DNA of 64,000 nucleotides from an uncultured Algibacter sp. (GCF_947490405.1 NZ_CANLGU010000009.1:1-64000); one strand, 5' to 3'; shown: positions 8,683 to 17,883, counted from the stretch's first letter. A program made the numbers and translations. Notes: generated by a model from the sequence alone, not told the origin.

Positions 8683-8957
8683 ATCAGTTAATAATAGTAT
8701 TTGAATTCAAGAATCCTACTCTCGAAAAAAAGAATGCTCTGAAAAACGAGATTCGAGCATATAAGAAATTTGCTTTTCTGATGGATAATGCCTGCATAAT
8801 TTGGACGGAGGACACACCAGCTAACGTTAGAGATAATCTAAAAAAGAACTTGCTAACAGGGGATAAAATTTATGTTGGAACAACAAGCGCACCATCTGCT
8901 TGGTTAACGTCATTTAGTCAAGGTGTAACTGATTATTTAAAGAAAAATCTAAAATAA
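8679..8957 (+). CDS. small Cas2/SinR-like protein (cassette 10, gene 2)
   Basis: 92 aa, MNQLIIVFEF strand start and DKIYVGTTSAPSAWLTSFSQGVTDYLKKNLK end, resembling the SinR/Cas2-like small family; recognition is by eye. Confidence 0.45.
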   Translation: MNQLIIVFEFKNPTLEKKNALKNEIRAYKKFAFLMDNACIIWTEDTPANVRDNLKKNLLTGDKIYVGTTSAPSAWLTSFSQGVTDYLKKNLK

Positions 8958-8961
8958 TAAC

Positions 8962-9096
8962 TATCGCTAACAATGACTATAAGTAATTGCTTGTTCTCGC
9001 CTACTTCTGAAAATCCGTGAGGATTTTCAGTTTGGTGTGTACTTGCAAAGTCAATCGCTAAACCGCGCAACTACTCATAGCCCAACCGTTGGCAAC
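8962..9096 (+). repeat. attC-like element E10
   Basis: TATCGCTAAC-AATGACTATAAGTAATTGC ... GAAAATCCGTGAGGATTTTC ... GCAACTACTCATAGCCCAACC-GTTGGCAAC. Confidence 0.85.
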
Positions 9097-9099
9097 GAT

Positions 9100-9684
9100 A
9101 TGACAAAACGCAGAAATAACAGTAAACGAAGTCGATTTTCGATTTTATTTCCAATATTAACAATAATCGGAATTGGAGTTATAACTGCTATTGTGTCAAA
9201 TTATGAACCGAATTGGAGTTATAATTGGAATGGAATAAGAAAAGAAATAAAAGATTCTTTACAAATTGCGGAATTACGTGGAATTACTAGTGGAATTGGT
9301 GGAATGGGGGCTTCCACAAAGAACGAAGTTGACAGAAGAAGATGGATTATGAAAACCGCAACCGAATCGGAGCTCCTTAAACTGACTGAATACCCAAACG
9401 GAATCGTAAAAGGAATTGCTTATGAGGGACTTTTAAGAAAAAAAGGCTTTTCCAACAAAACAGAATTGACTTTAAAAGCTATTCGTGACACGACTTACCA
9501 AATAGATTATCAATCAGGTTGTTTAGGTTGGAATATGGGCATTGGTGAATATCTTGTGCAAAACGTTTTGTTAATTGATGACGAAATTCCACCACCTGAA
9601 AGATTACCAGATTTTGGTTTAACCGAAATGGATAAAGAAAAGATTCTGACTGAATTTAGAAAATTACAAGTTAAAAAAGAATAA
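9100..9684 (+). CDS. hypothetical membrane-anchored protein (cassette 11)
   Basis: ATG at 9100 directly after the element; N-terminal TM segment FSILFPILTIIGIGVITAIV. Confidence 0.7.
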   Translation: MTKRRNNSKRSRFSILFPILTIIGIGVITAIVSNYEPNWSYNWNGIRKEIKDSLQIAELRGITSGIGGMGASTKNEVDRRRWIMKTATESELLKLTEYPNGIVKGIAYEGLLRKKGFSNKTELTLKAIRDTTYQIDYQSGCLGWNMGIGEYLVQNVLLIDDEIPPPERLPDFGLTEMDKEKILTEFRKLQVKKE

Positions 9685-9690
9685 AATACT

Positions 9691-9828
9691 GTTGCCAACA
9701 ATGTATAAAAATAATTGCTTGTTTAGTTCTTAACCAAGGGTAGTTGCAAGTTTACTACGTCTGATTTTCCTTCGGAAAATCCTCGCACACAAACACGCAG
9801 CTTTTCTCATACATAAACGTTGGCAATA
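9691..9828 (+). repeat. attC-like element E11 (last in array)
   Basis: GTTGCCAAC-AATGTATAAAAATAATTGC ... GATTTTCCTTCGGAAAATC ... GCAGCTTTTCTCATACATAAAC-GTTGGCAATA. Confidence 0.85.
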
Positions 9829-10067
9829 ATTTTGACCCGTCCTGAAATAAAGCTGGTTCTATTTTCGTTTTTTTTTGAATTTTAATAAAGATAATTCAGA
9901 AAAACTATTTTTTCGAAAATTGCAAATTTTAAGGAATTCTAACTCAAAATAGGAATGAATTATAATATCAATAATAAAAGCTAAAAGCCAACAATAGTCA
10001 TCATTTATTATTGCTGAAATACCATATTTTTTTTACTATTTTTTATTTACACCTCTCTTTTAAGCGA

Positions 10068-10180
10068 ATAAGCCACAACAGTAAGCGCATTAGGGATTGT
10101 AGAGGAAAGCCCACAGCCCGACGTAGGAGGTGCGAGGACTTGTAACGGAAAGCCCGACCCCTTGTGGGTAATGCCCAAAT
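10068..10180. other. candidate structured non-coding element of unknown function
   Basis: GC-rich island in AT-rich intergenic DNA; GCATTA (10087-10092) pairs with TAATGC (10169-10174); internal ACCCCTTGTGGGT hairpin; GGAAAGCCC occurs twice. Confidence 0.4.
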
Positions 10181-10330
10181 AATTGAAGTGTTTGTGACTT
10201 TTCTATAATTTAAGCGTCTAATAATTAAGAGATTGAAAATATTTTAATCTTTTTTGTAACAAAATGTAACATTTGTGCGTATAACTATTGAACGACCTAT
10301 TTATTCATAATTAAATTCAGGACACATTAG

Positions 10331-11194
10331 ATGAGACAACTTAAAATTACGAAGCAGGTTACTAATAGAGAAACTGCATCGTTAGATAAATATCTACAGG
10401 AAATTGGTAAGGTTGATTTAATTACAGCCGACGAAGAAGTTGAATTAGCACAACGTATTAAGGCTGGCGATCAGATAGCTTTAGAAAAGTTAACGAAGGC
10501 TAATTTACGTTTCGTTGTATCTGTTGCAAAACAATACCAAAACCAAGGACTTACTTTACCTGATTTAATTAACGAGGGTAATTTAGGTTTAATTAAAGCA
10601 GCACAACGTTTTGATGAAACGCGTGGTTTTAAATTTATATCTTATGCGGTTTGGTGGATTCGTCAATCGATTCTTCAAGCTTTAGCTGAACAATCACGTA
10701 TTGTACGTTTACCATTAAACAAAATTGGTTCTATTAATAAGATTAATAAAACATTTGCTTTTTTAGAGCAAAGTCATGAACGCCCACCTTCTGCTGAAGA
10801 GATAGCAAAAGAGTTGGATATGACTATTAATGATGTTAAGGAATCCATGAAGAATTCTGGACGCCACGTAAGTATGGATGCCCCTTTAGTTGAAGGTGAA
10901 GACTCTAACTTATACGACGTTTTAAATTCTGGTGAATCGCCAAATCCTGATAAGGAATTGCTACACGAGAGTTTACGTACAGAAATTGAACGTGCTTTGG
11001 AAACTTTAACACCTCGTGAGGCTGATGTAATTCGCTTATACTTTGGTTTAGGAAACCAACACCCAATGACACTTGAAGAAATTGGTGAAACATTTGATTT
11101 AACTAGAGAGCGTGTAAGACAAATTAAAGAAAAAGCTATTCGTAGATTAAAACATACGTCTAGAAGTAAAATATTAAAAACATATTTAGGTTAG
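10331..11194 (+). CDS. rpoD: RNA polymerase sigma factor RpoD/SigA
   Basis: sigma-70 regions 2-4: [74 protein letters not shown]. Confidence 0.97.
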   Translation: MRQLKITKQVTNRETASLDKYLQEIGKVDLITADEEVELAQRIKAGDQIALEKLTKANLRFVVSVAKQYQNQGLTLPDLINEGNLGLIKAAQRFDETRGFKFISYAVWWIRQSILQALAEQSRIVRLPLNKIGSINKINKTFAFLEQSHERPPSAEEIAKELDMTINDVKESMKNSGRHVSMDAPLVEGEDSNLYDVLNSGESPNPDKELLHESLRTEIERALETLTPREADVIRLYFGLGNQHPMTLEEIGETFDLTRERVRQIKEKAIRRLKHTSRSKILKTYLG

Positions 11195-11275
11195 TAATTT
11201 TTTGATAATAATTACGACTAAATTAAGGTAACAACAGTTACAAAACATAACTGTTCGTTTTTTGATTGATGAAAG

Positions 11276-11307
11276 AACCCGCGGCTGATTACCGCGGGTT
11301 TATTTTT
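11276..11307 (+). terminator. rho-independent terminator after rpoD
   Basis: AACCCGCGG-CTGATTA-CCGCGGGTT followed by TATTTTTT. Confidence 0.85.
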
Positions 11308-11372
11308 TGCTATTTTTAAAATTCTTTTCCTTTAGCTAAAGACTTTAGTATCTTTACCGAAATTATTTTTAT

Positions 11373-12035
11373 ATGTCTTCAAAACTAATTGCTCCTTCTA
11401 TTTTAGCTGCTGATTTTGCTAATTTACAGCGTGATATTGAAATGGTTAACAATAGCGACGCGGATTGGTTTCATATTGATGTTATGGATGGTGTTTTTGT
11501 GCCTAACATATCATTTGGAATGCCTGTGCTAAAGGCTATTAGCAAGCATGCAAAAAAAACGATTGATGTCCATTTAATGATTGTTGATCCTGACAGATAT
11601 ATAAAAACTTTTGCTGAATTGGGCAGCGATATATTAACGGTACATTACGAAGCATGTACTCATTTGCATAGAACTTTACAGGCTATAAAATCTCAAAAGA
11701 TGAAAGCTGGTGTGGCATTAAATCCGCACACCAATGTGAGTGTATTAGAAGATATTATTAATGATATAGATTTAGTGTGCTTGATGAGTGTAAACCCTGG
11801 TTTTGGCGGACAAAGCTTTATTGAAAACACATATAACAAAGTAAAACAATTAAAAGACTTAATTATTAGTAAAGGTGCATCAACAAAAATTGAAATTGAT
11901 GGTGGAGTAACCAATAAAAATGCAAAACAATTGGTTGATGCTGGTGCAGATGTTTTAGTAGCTGGTAGTTATGTATTTAAAAGTGATAACCAAATAGAAA
12001 CTATAAAGGATTTAAGAGGTATAGCTAATTCTTAA
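11373..12035 (+). CDS. rpe: ribulose-phosphate 3-epimerase
   Basis: APSILAADFANL, HIDVMDGVFVPNISFG, VNPGFGGQSFI, IDGGV. Confidence 0.97.
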   Translation: MSSKLIAPSILAADFANLQRDIEMVNNSDADWFHIDVMDGVFVPNISFGMPVLKAISKHAKKTIDVHLMIVDPDRYIKTFAELGSDILTVHYEACTHLHRTLQAIKSQKMKAGVALNPHTNVSVLEDIINDIDLVCLMSVNPGFGGQSFIENTYNKVKQLKDLIISKGASTKIEIDGGVTNKNAKQLVDAGADVLVAGSYVFKSDNQIETIKDLRGIANS

Positions 12036-12089
12036 GCTTTTATGCATTATTTTCTACAGTCTATTTAATATCTGGTTATTACTGAATTA

Positions 12090-12509
12090 TTAAAATTGCT
12101 CCAATAAATACTTTATTAAATCAGTAGTAGTTACAATACCAGTTAATTTATTATTATCAACAACGGGGAGTGCATGAAACTCTCTTGTCGCCAAAATTTC
12201 TGCCACTTCTTTTATTGAATTTGAAGAAGATACAGTTACAATATTTCTTTTCATAACATGCTCAATAGTAAACATATTGTATACCATAACATCTGCATTA
12301 CTATCATTATCATTGGTAACATCTGCAAAACTTAACCGAAGTAAATCAGTATAACTTAACATACCAAGAATAATATTATCATTAACCACGGGAATATGCC
12401 GTATTTTATATTGTTTGAATAATAGTTCTGCAGCTTCTAACTTGTCTGTTTTCTTTAATGTTATGACATCCTCAGTCATTATCATTGAAATTGGTGCTTT
12501 TTGTATCAT
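12090..12509 (-). CDS. CBS domain-containing protein
   Basis: two CBS-like repeats (MTEDVITLKKTDKLEAAELLF...; MKRNIVTVSSSNSIKEVAEIL...). Confidence 0.9.
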   Translation of the reverse strand: MIQKAPISMIMTEDVITLKKTDKLEAAELLFKQYKIRHIPVVNDNIILGMLSYTDLLRLSFADVTNDNDSNADVMVYNMFTIEHVMKRNIVTVSSSNSIKEVAEILATREFHALPVVDNNKLTGIVTTTDLIKYLLEQF

Positions 12510-12584
12510 GACATTTAATGTTTAGTTTTTTAAAACTACTAAACCAATGTCTAAAATTGTATGACAAATGTCATAACCAGATAA

Positions 12585-13454
12585 CTAATAACCCGAAAAA
12601 TTAAAATTAAGCATTTGCTTAACCTTTACGTAAACCTCTGGAAATTGACCTCTAAATAGCTTTGGTGTTTCTATAAATGTCTCAATCACCACTGCCAATA
12701 ACTCAAAATCATTGGTAAAGGCATAACTTCTTATATACTCTGAAGACATTAAATTATCTCTAATTTCTTTATTTAAAGAAATCATTTCTCTCAATTCATT
12801 AAACGTATCAATAAAAATCACAGAACTAATATCTTCTTGATATAAACTATTAAAATGGATGGCATGAGAGAATTCATGAATACCTAAATTTAGTTTATCA
12901 TCTTCTATTTTGTAACCTTCCAAGAAATTATCCCAAGATAGCACCAAAGTCTTAAGGTTTACATTAAATTCACCTTTGTGATACTCCTTATTTAATTCCG
13001 AATAATATTGCTGGGGATAAATTAGAATTGTTTTAACAACATTTATTATAAAGTCTCTAAAACCGAATGTAAGCATTATTGCTGTAGCCGAAACTAAAAC
13101 TTTTACTTCTTCTGTAACTTCAAACTCTTCTTTTCCAATAAAGTGTTTAGCTTTTATGAATGAAGCGACACGGTGCCTAAAATACTTTTGATGTTTAGTA
13201 TTGAGCCTTTTATAAAAAGTAAACTGATTTTTTAAGATATTTTCTTGCTCTTGACTAAGCTTATTTATTAATGGATAGAAATGAACAAAAGCTGGTTTCT
13301 TACTGTAAAATGTATAAATCATTTCCAAGCCATCAACAACACTAGTAACTACTCTTCTGATAAAAATAAGAATTAGAACAATAACTAAACCAATAAGAAC
13401 AGTTAGTATTACAGTTCCAATGTATGAATAATCAGGTTGATTTATGAAGGGCAT
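12585..13454 (-). CDS. MtfA-like zinc-dependent peptidase
   Basis: HEFSHAIHF motif and N-terminal TM segment. Confidence 0.8.
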   Translation of the reverse strand: MPFINQPDYSYIGTVILTVLIGLVIVLILIFIRRVVTSVVDGLEMIYTFYSKKPAFVHFYPLINKLSQEQENILKNQFTFYKRLNTKHQKYFRHRVASFIKAKHFIGKEEFEVTEEVKVLVSATAIMLTFGFRDFIINVVKTILIYPQQYYSELNKEYHKGEFNVNLKTLVLSWDNFLEGYKIEDDKLNLGIHEFSHAIHFNSLYQEDISSVIFIDTFNELREMISLNKEIRDNLMSSEYIRSYAFTNDFELLAVVIETFIETPKLFRGQFPEVYVKVKQMLNFNFSGY

Positions 13455-13539
13455 CTTATTTTTTTAATTATCCAAAAGTAATGTATTATAATTTTTGAAT
13501 AATTAAAATGAAATCAAGTTTAATAAAACTAAGTAATTT

Positions 13540-14553
13540 TTATCTTTTAATATGACCTGAACCTGAACCATTTACTAAACTTGTAACCTCGTCCTCTGAG
13601 ACCATATTCGCATCCCCTTCAACTGTATGTTTTAATGCACAAGCAGCAGCAGCATAATTTAATGCTTCTTTATCTTCTTTATAATTAATCAATCCATATA
13701 TTAACCCTCCAGCATATGCATCTCCTGTACCAACACGATCAATAATATGTGTAACATCATAAAACGGTGTGGTAAGAAACTCTTTTCCGTTCCACATTTT
13801 TCCTTTTATACGGTTATGCGAGGCACTTAAAACCTCTCTATCTTTATCAACTACTTTTTGGATTATTGGGAATTTTTTCTGTAGAGCTATTGAGCTTGTT
13901 TGAAAATCTGAGTTTGATTTTCCTATTCCAAAAATATCATACATATCATACGTACTAGCTATAACAACATTAGTACCAGCTACTAACTCAGGAATTATCT
14001 GCTGTTTTGACAAACCGTATTTCCATAAACTTTTTCGAGAATGTATATCACCAGACACCGTAATCCCCATAGAGTTTGCCACTTCTATAGCCTTTAAACA
14101 AGACTCTGCAGCTCCTTTAGACACTGCGGGAGTTATACCCGTCCAATGAAACCAATCAGCTTCATTTAAAATATCTTCCCACTTAAGCATCTCAGGTTTT
14201 AGTTTTGAAAACGCTGAATCCTCTCTTTCATAAACTACTTCACTGGATCTATGAACAGCTCCTTTTTCCAAGAAGTATAAACCCATTCTAGAATCTCCGT
14301 ACAGAATATGATTAGTATCAACCCAATGCTGCCTTAAGTATTGGGTAGCCGAACGTCCTACAAGGTTATCTGGTAATCGAGTTACATGACTAGCATCAAT
14401 TCCCATATAAGCCAAAGCAATTGCAACATTTGCTTCTCCACCTCCATAATCAATATCCAAAGATTTAGCCTGTGAAAATTTTGCATAACCAGGAGGCGAA
14501 AGCCTCATCATAACTTCACCAAAAGTGACAACTCTTTTTGTTTTCCTTCCCAT
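13540..14553 (-). CDS. kdgK: PfkB family sugar kinase, probable 2-dehydro-3-deoxygluconokinase
   Basis: GEVMMRLSPPGYAKF, GGGEANVAIALA, DRVGTGDAYAGGLIYG; alginate-locus context. Confidence 0.85.
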   Translation of the reverse strand: MGRKTKRVVTFGEVMMRLSPPGYAKFSQAKSLDIDYGGGEANVAIALAYMGIDASHVTRLPDNLVGRSATQYLRQHWVDTNHILYGDSRMGLYFLEKGAVHRSSEVVYEREDSAFSKLKPEMLKWEDILNEADWFHWTGITPAVSKGAAESCLKAIEVANSMGITVSGDIHSRKSLWKYGLSKQQIIPELVAGTNVVIASTYDMYDIFGIGKSNSDFQTSSIALQKKFPIIQKVVDKDREVLSASHNRIKGKMWNGKEFLTTPFYDVTHIIDRVGTGDAYAGGLIYGLINYKEDKEALNYAAAACALKHTVEGDANMVSEDEVTSLVNGSGSGHIKR

Positions 14554-14707
14554 TTTAGTTTTATTTAGTTCTTACATTTCTTACTATATGCAAACATATG
14601 AGCTAAAATACTTTATTATTGGAAATCAATCATATATAGAAAATCAAGAATAATGAGAAATTAAATCTTAATAATAAGCTCTTAAAACACAAAAGTGTCT
14701 TATTTGC

Positions 14708-15472
14708 TTATATCCCTAAACCTTGACCTCCGCCCACTTGTATAGTTTCAGCTGTTAAAAAAGCAGCATCTTCACTAACCAAAAACGAAATAACAGATGC
14801 TACTTCTTGCGGTTGTCCCAATCTTCCTAATAAAATATTATTCTTCCATGAAGCAAAAACTTCAGGTTTAGTCGATTTTATTTGGGCGTGAAAAGGAGTG
14901 TCTATAGTACCAGGAGAAACAGCATTAACTCTAATACCATACTCAGCTAGGTCTTTTGCTAATGCTCTAGTTATTGCATGAACAGCAGCTTTAGAAGTTC
15001 CGTAGATACCTGCTCCAGGACCTCCAGCATTCCAACCTGCTATTGATGTGTAATTAATTATTGATGCGTTATCACTTTTTTTAAGAAAAGGTATTGCCGC
15101 TCTTGACGCAAAAAAAGTAGAATCTAAATTTAGTGCCATTACAAATCTATAAAACTCAGTAGTCATATCTTCAAATCTTGATCTTCCACCTAAACCACCA
15201 GCATTGTTTATAAGCACATCTATTTTGCCATATTTATCTCCAATTGCAGCAATATTTGTACTTACAGCCTCTTCATTAGTAACATCAAATCCGTAATACT
15301 CTGAATTAATTCCTTCAGCTTTAAGTTCTTCAACTCTTTTAACACCAGCTTCATCATCAATACCATTTAGTACAACAGTATACCCGTCTTTTCCTAATCT
15401 TTTTGCTACCTGAAAACCAATACCACCTGTTGCACCAGTTATTACAGCTATTTTTTCATTTGAATTACTCAT
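14708..15472 (-). CDS. SDR family oxidoreductase, probable DEH reductase of alginate catabolism
   Basis: TGATGGIGFQVAKRL, NNAGGLGG, YGTSKAAVHAITRALAKDL; context. Confidence 0.85.
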   Translation of the reverse strand: MSNSNEKIAVITGATGGIGFQVAKRLGKDGYTVVLNGIDDEAGVKRVEELKAEGINSEYYGFDVTNEEAVSTNIAAIGDKYGKIDVLINNAGGLGGRSRFEDMTTEFYRFVMALNLDSTFFASRAAIPFLKKSDNASIINYTSIAGWNAGGPGAGIYGTSKAAVHAITRALAKDLAEYGIRVNAVSPGTIDTPFHAQIKSTKPEVFASWKNNILLGRLGQPQEVASVISFLVSEDAAFLTAETIQVGGGQGLGI

Positions 15473-15477
15473 ATTTT

Positions 15478-16812
15478 TTAATTTTTATTACTTGTTCTTT
15501 TGTTAATTATTTTTTCAACTCCTTTTAATGCCTCTACTTTTGGAATTAGCACCCATACACTAACTATTGTAATAATAGCCAATGCGGCACCAATAATAAA
15601 TGCTGGAGTATAGTTACCCCCAGAGGTTAACCAGGGTACCAACGCAGTTAGCCCAAATGCACCTAATTTAGCTGCCATTCCTGCAAATCCAGAGAGAGTT
15701 CCAACTGTTTTACCTCCAAATAAGTCACTTGGTAACGTTTGTACATTTCCAATTGCCGTTTGAAAACCAAATAAGATAACTGCCATCAATATTACTGCTG
15801 TTTCTGGTCCTCCAGGATTTGCCATAGCTATTAATGTTGGTAGCATAATTAAACATCCAAGAGTAATAACAAACTTGCGCGTTTTATTTACTGTCCAACC
15901 TGCTTTTATGCGATTCTGAGCTAAGAGCCCTCCAAACCAAGCCCCAATCATTGCTCCTACATAAGGCACCCATGCATAAAACCCAATTGATTTAACATCC
16001 ATTCCATAAACTTCATTTAAGTAAATTGGAATCCAAAAAATGAATAACCACCAAATAGGATCTAGAGCTGCAGATGCAATAATAACGCCCCAACTTTCCT
16101 TATGCTTTAACATTTTATCAGTACTAGGATTGTACCCTTCATCAAAATCTCCATCTTGATCTATATCTTGATTTTTTTGTCCAGTTAAGATATATTCACG
16201 CTCTTCATCTGTAATCCATGGATGCTTTGAAGGAGGTGATTTTACTAAAATCCACCATGGAATAAGCCATAACAAACCTACAACGCCAACCAATATAAAA
16301 ATGTATTGCCAATTAAAATAAACTGACAACAATCCTATTGTAGGGAAAGCTACAATTCCTCCAATTGCGGCACCAGAATTGAAGAGACCTTGAGCAAATG
16401 CACGCTCTTTAGTTGGAAACCATTCTGCATTTCCTTTTGCCGCTCCTGGCCAGTTCCCAGCTTCTGAAATACCTAATATAGAACGAAAAACACTTAGACT
16501 AACAACACCTTTAGCAAAAGCGTGTATTGCTGTTGCTATTGACCAAAAACCAATGGACAGTGTAAACCCTATTCTTGTACCTAGCTTATCAAAAATTTTA
16601 CCAAAAATGGCTTGTCCAAATGCATAAGAGAATATAAATATTGTAGAAATAATAGCATATATTTCTTTGCGCTCATCTGATGTTTTATCTGGATATAAAT
16701 CCTTGGCAATATCTGGCCATAAAACAGGTAAGGCTTGCCTATCAATGTAATTGATTACAGTGGCTAAGGCAATTAAACCTATTACCCACCATCTTAGTCC
16801 TTTTATTTTCAT
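15478..16812 (-). CDS. MFS transporter, hexuronate-type
   Basis: 12-TM MFS; NYIDRQALPVLWPDIA, GISEAGNWPGAAKGNAEWFPTKERAFAQGLFNSGAAIG. Confidence 0.9.
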   Translation of the reverse strand: MKIKGLRWWVIGLIALATVINYIDRQALPVLWPDIAKDLYPDKTSDERKEIYAIISTIFIFSYAFGQAIFGKIFDKLGTRIGFTLSIGFWSIATAIHAFAKGVVSLSVFRSILGISEAGNWPGAAKGNAEWFPTKERAFAQGLFNSGAAIGGIVAFPTIGLLSVYFNWQYIFILVGVVGLLWLIPWWILVKSPPSKHPWITDEEREYILTGQKNQDIDQDGDFDEGYNPSTDKMLKHKESWGVIIASAALDPIWWLFIFWIPIYLNEVYGMDVKSIGFYAWVPYVGAMIGAWFGGLLAQNRIKAGWTVNKTRKFVITLGCLIMLPTLIAMANPGGPETAVILMAVILFGFQTAIGNVQTLPSDLFGGKTVGTLSGFAGMAAKLGAFGLTALVPWLTSGGNYTPAFIIGAALAIITIVSVWVLIPKVEALKGVEKIINKRTSNKN

Positions 16813-16998
16813 AATTATTGAATTTTCAAAAATCTAGACACAACATAAAACAGTTGTTCCAATAAGCATATTGTTAGAACTCTAGTATGTTATACAATTT
16901 ATATTTTTGAAGAAATCTTTATTTGAAGAATTTCTTCCCTCCTATTATATTTTTTAAACTGAAAAACAAAAGCGTGCAATTTTATTTTTCAGAACTAT

Positions 16999-17709
16999 TT
17001 ATGCTGATTTGCTCTTATAACAATATTGGTATAAAACATTAAAATGGTCTTTCATCTTTTGTTTTGCCAAATCTGGCCTTTGAGCTTTTATAGCTTGATA
17101 AATTTCGGTATGTTCTCTTATACCCAAAGCTGCTTGATTTTTATCGCAAACATGATATTTTTCAAAATCTATAATTATTTGTGGTGTTATAGTCAACATA
17201 AAAGTATTCATTGTACTATTTCCACTTGCTTTTGCTATAGCTAAATGAAATAATAAATCTTCTTGTACAGCATCTTGTCCTGATAAAACTTTTTCTTCGT
17301 AAGCATCTAGTGCTTCCTTTATCAATTTTAAGTCCTTTTCTGTTCGTCTTAAAGATGCTAGTTTAACCGTTTTAAGTTCTAATAATATCCTTGTCTCTAC
17401 TAAGGATTTAAAATCCGGGGATTCTAACCTTAAAATATCATCAATCATTCCATTCATAGCTATTACACCAATATTAGCTACAAAGGTTCCGCTTTGCGGA
17501 ATAGATTTTAACAAACCATAAAATTCTAGTTTTTGAATAGCCTCCCTGACATTACCACGAGTAACTCCAAACTTTTCAGACAGCATTCTCTCAGAAGGCA
17601 ACTTATCTCCTGGCTCTAAATTTTTATAATTAATAAGTTCTTTAATCTTAGCAATAATCTCGTTTTGTACTTTTTTACTATCACTTATTATTGGTGTTTC
17701 TAATTTCAT
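16999..17709 (-). CDS. GntR family (FadR/FCD subfamily) transcriptional regulator
   Basis: GDKLPSERMLSEKFGVTRGNVREAIQKLEFYGLL wHTH; FCD-like C-terminus; MKLETPI start at 17709 preferred over 17763. Confidence 0.9.
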   Translation of the reverse strand: MKLETPIISDSKKVQNEIIAKIKELINYKNLEPGDKLPSERMLSEKFGVTRGNVREAIQKLEFYGLLKSIPQSGTFVANIGVIAMNGMIDDILRLESPDFKSLVETRILLELKTVKLASLRRTEKDLKLIKEALDAYEEKVLSGQDAVQEDLLFHLAIAKASGNSTMNTFMLTITPQIIIDFEKYHVCDKNQAALGIREHTEIYQAIKAQRPDLAKQKMKDHFNVLYQYCYKSKSA

Positions 17710-17728
17710 ATAATTACTTTTCTTACAA

Positions 17729-17746
17729 CTGGTTAACCAAATATTA
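17729..17746. promoter_or_regulatory. candidate GntR operator upstream of gntR
   Basis: CTGGTTAACCAAATATTA, shared with three other sites in the locus. Confidence 0.55.
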
Positions 17747-17883
17747 GCGCTAAAATTAAACAAAAACGATTAAACTTCTAATTCTTTACACCTAATTTCT
17801 GATAATATTATATTTTATTAATAAAAACGCTAAAACGATTAATAGGTATTACACCTAATAACATTCTTTGATACGATACGATT

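Noticed and set aside
8679-8957. True CRISPR Cas2
   Set aside because: No Cas1, no array; only a small Cas2/SinR-like resemblance, partner is HEPN.
9037-9099. N-terminal extension of ORF 9037-9684
   Set aside because: Lies inside element E10; ATG at 9100 is the natural start.
1-9830. CRISPR array
   Set aside because: Repeats are ~140 bp, structured, separated by whole genes rather than 25-45 bp spacers; no cas operon.
9830-9860. Definite IS element end
   Set aside because: Only a short stretch (GACCCGTCCTGAAATAAAGC) looks IS-like; no transposase and no matching inverted repeat found.
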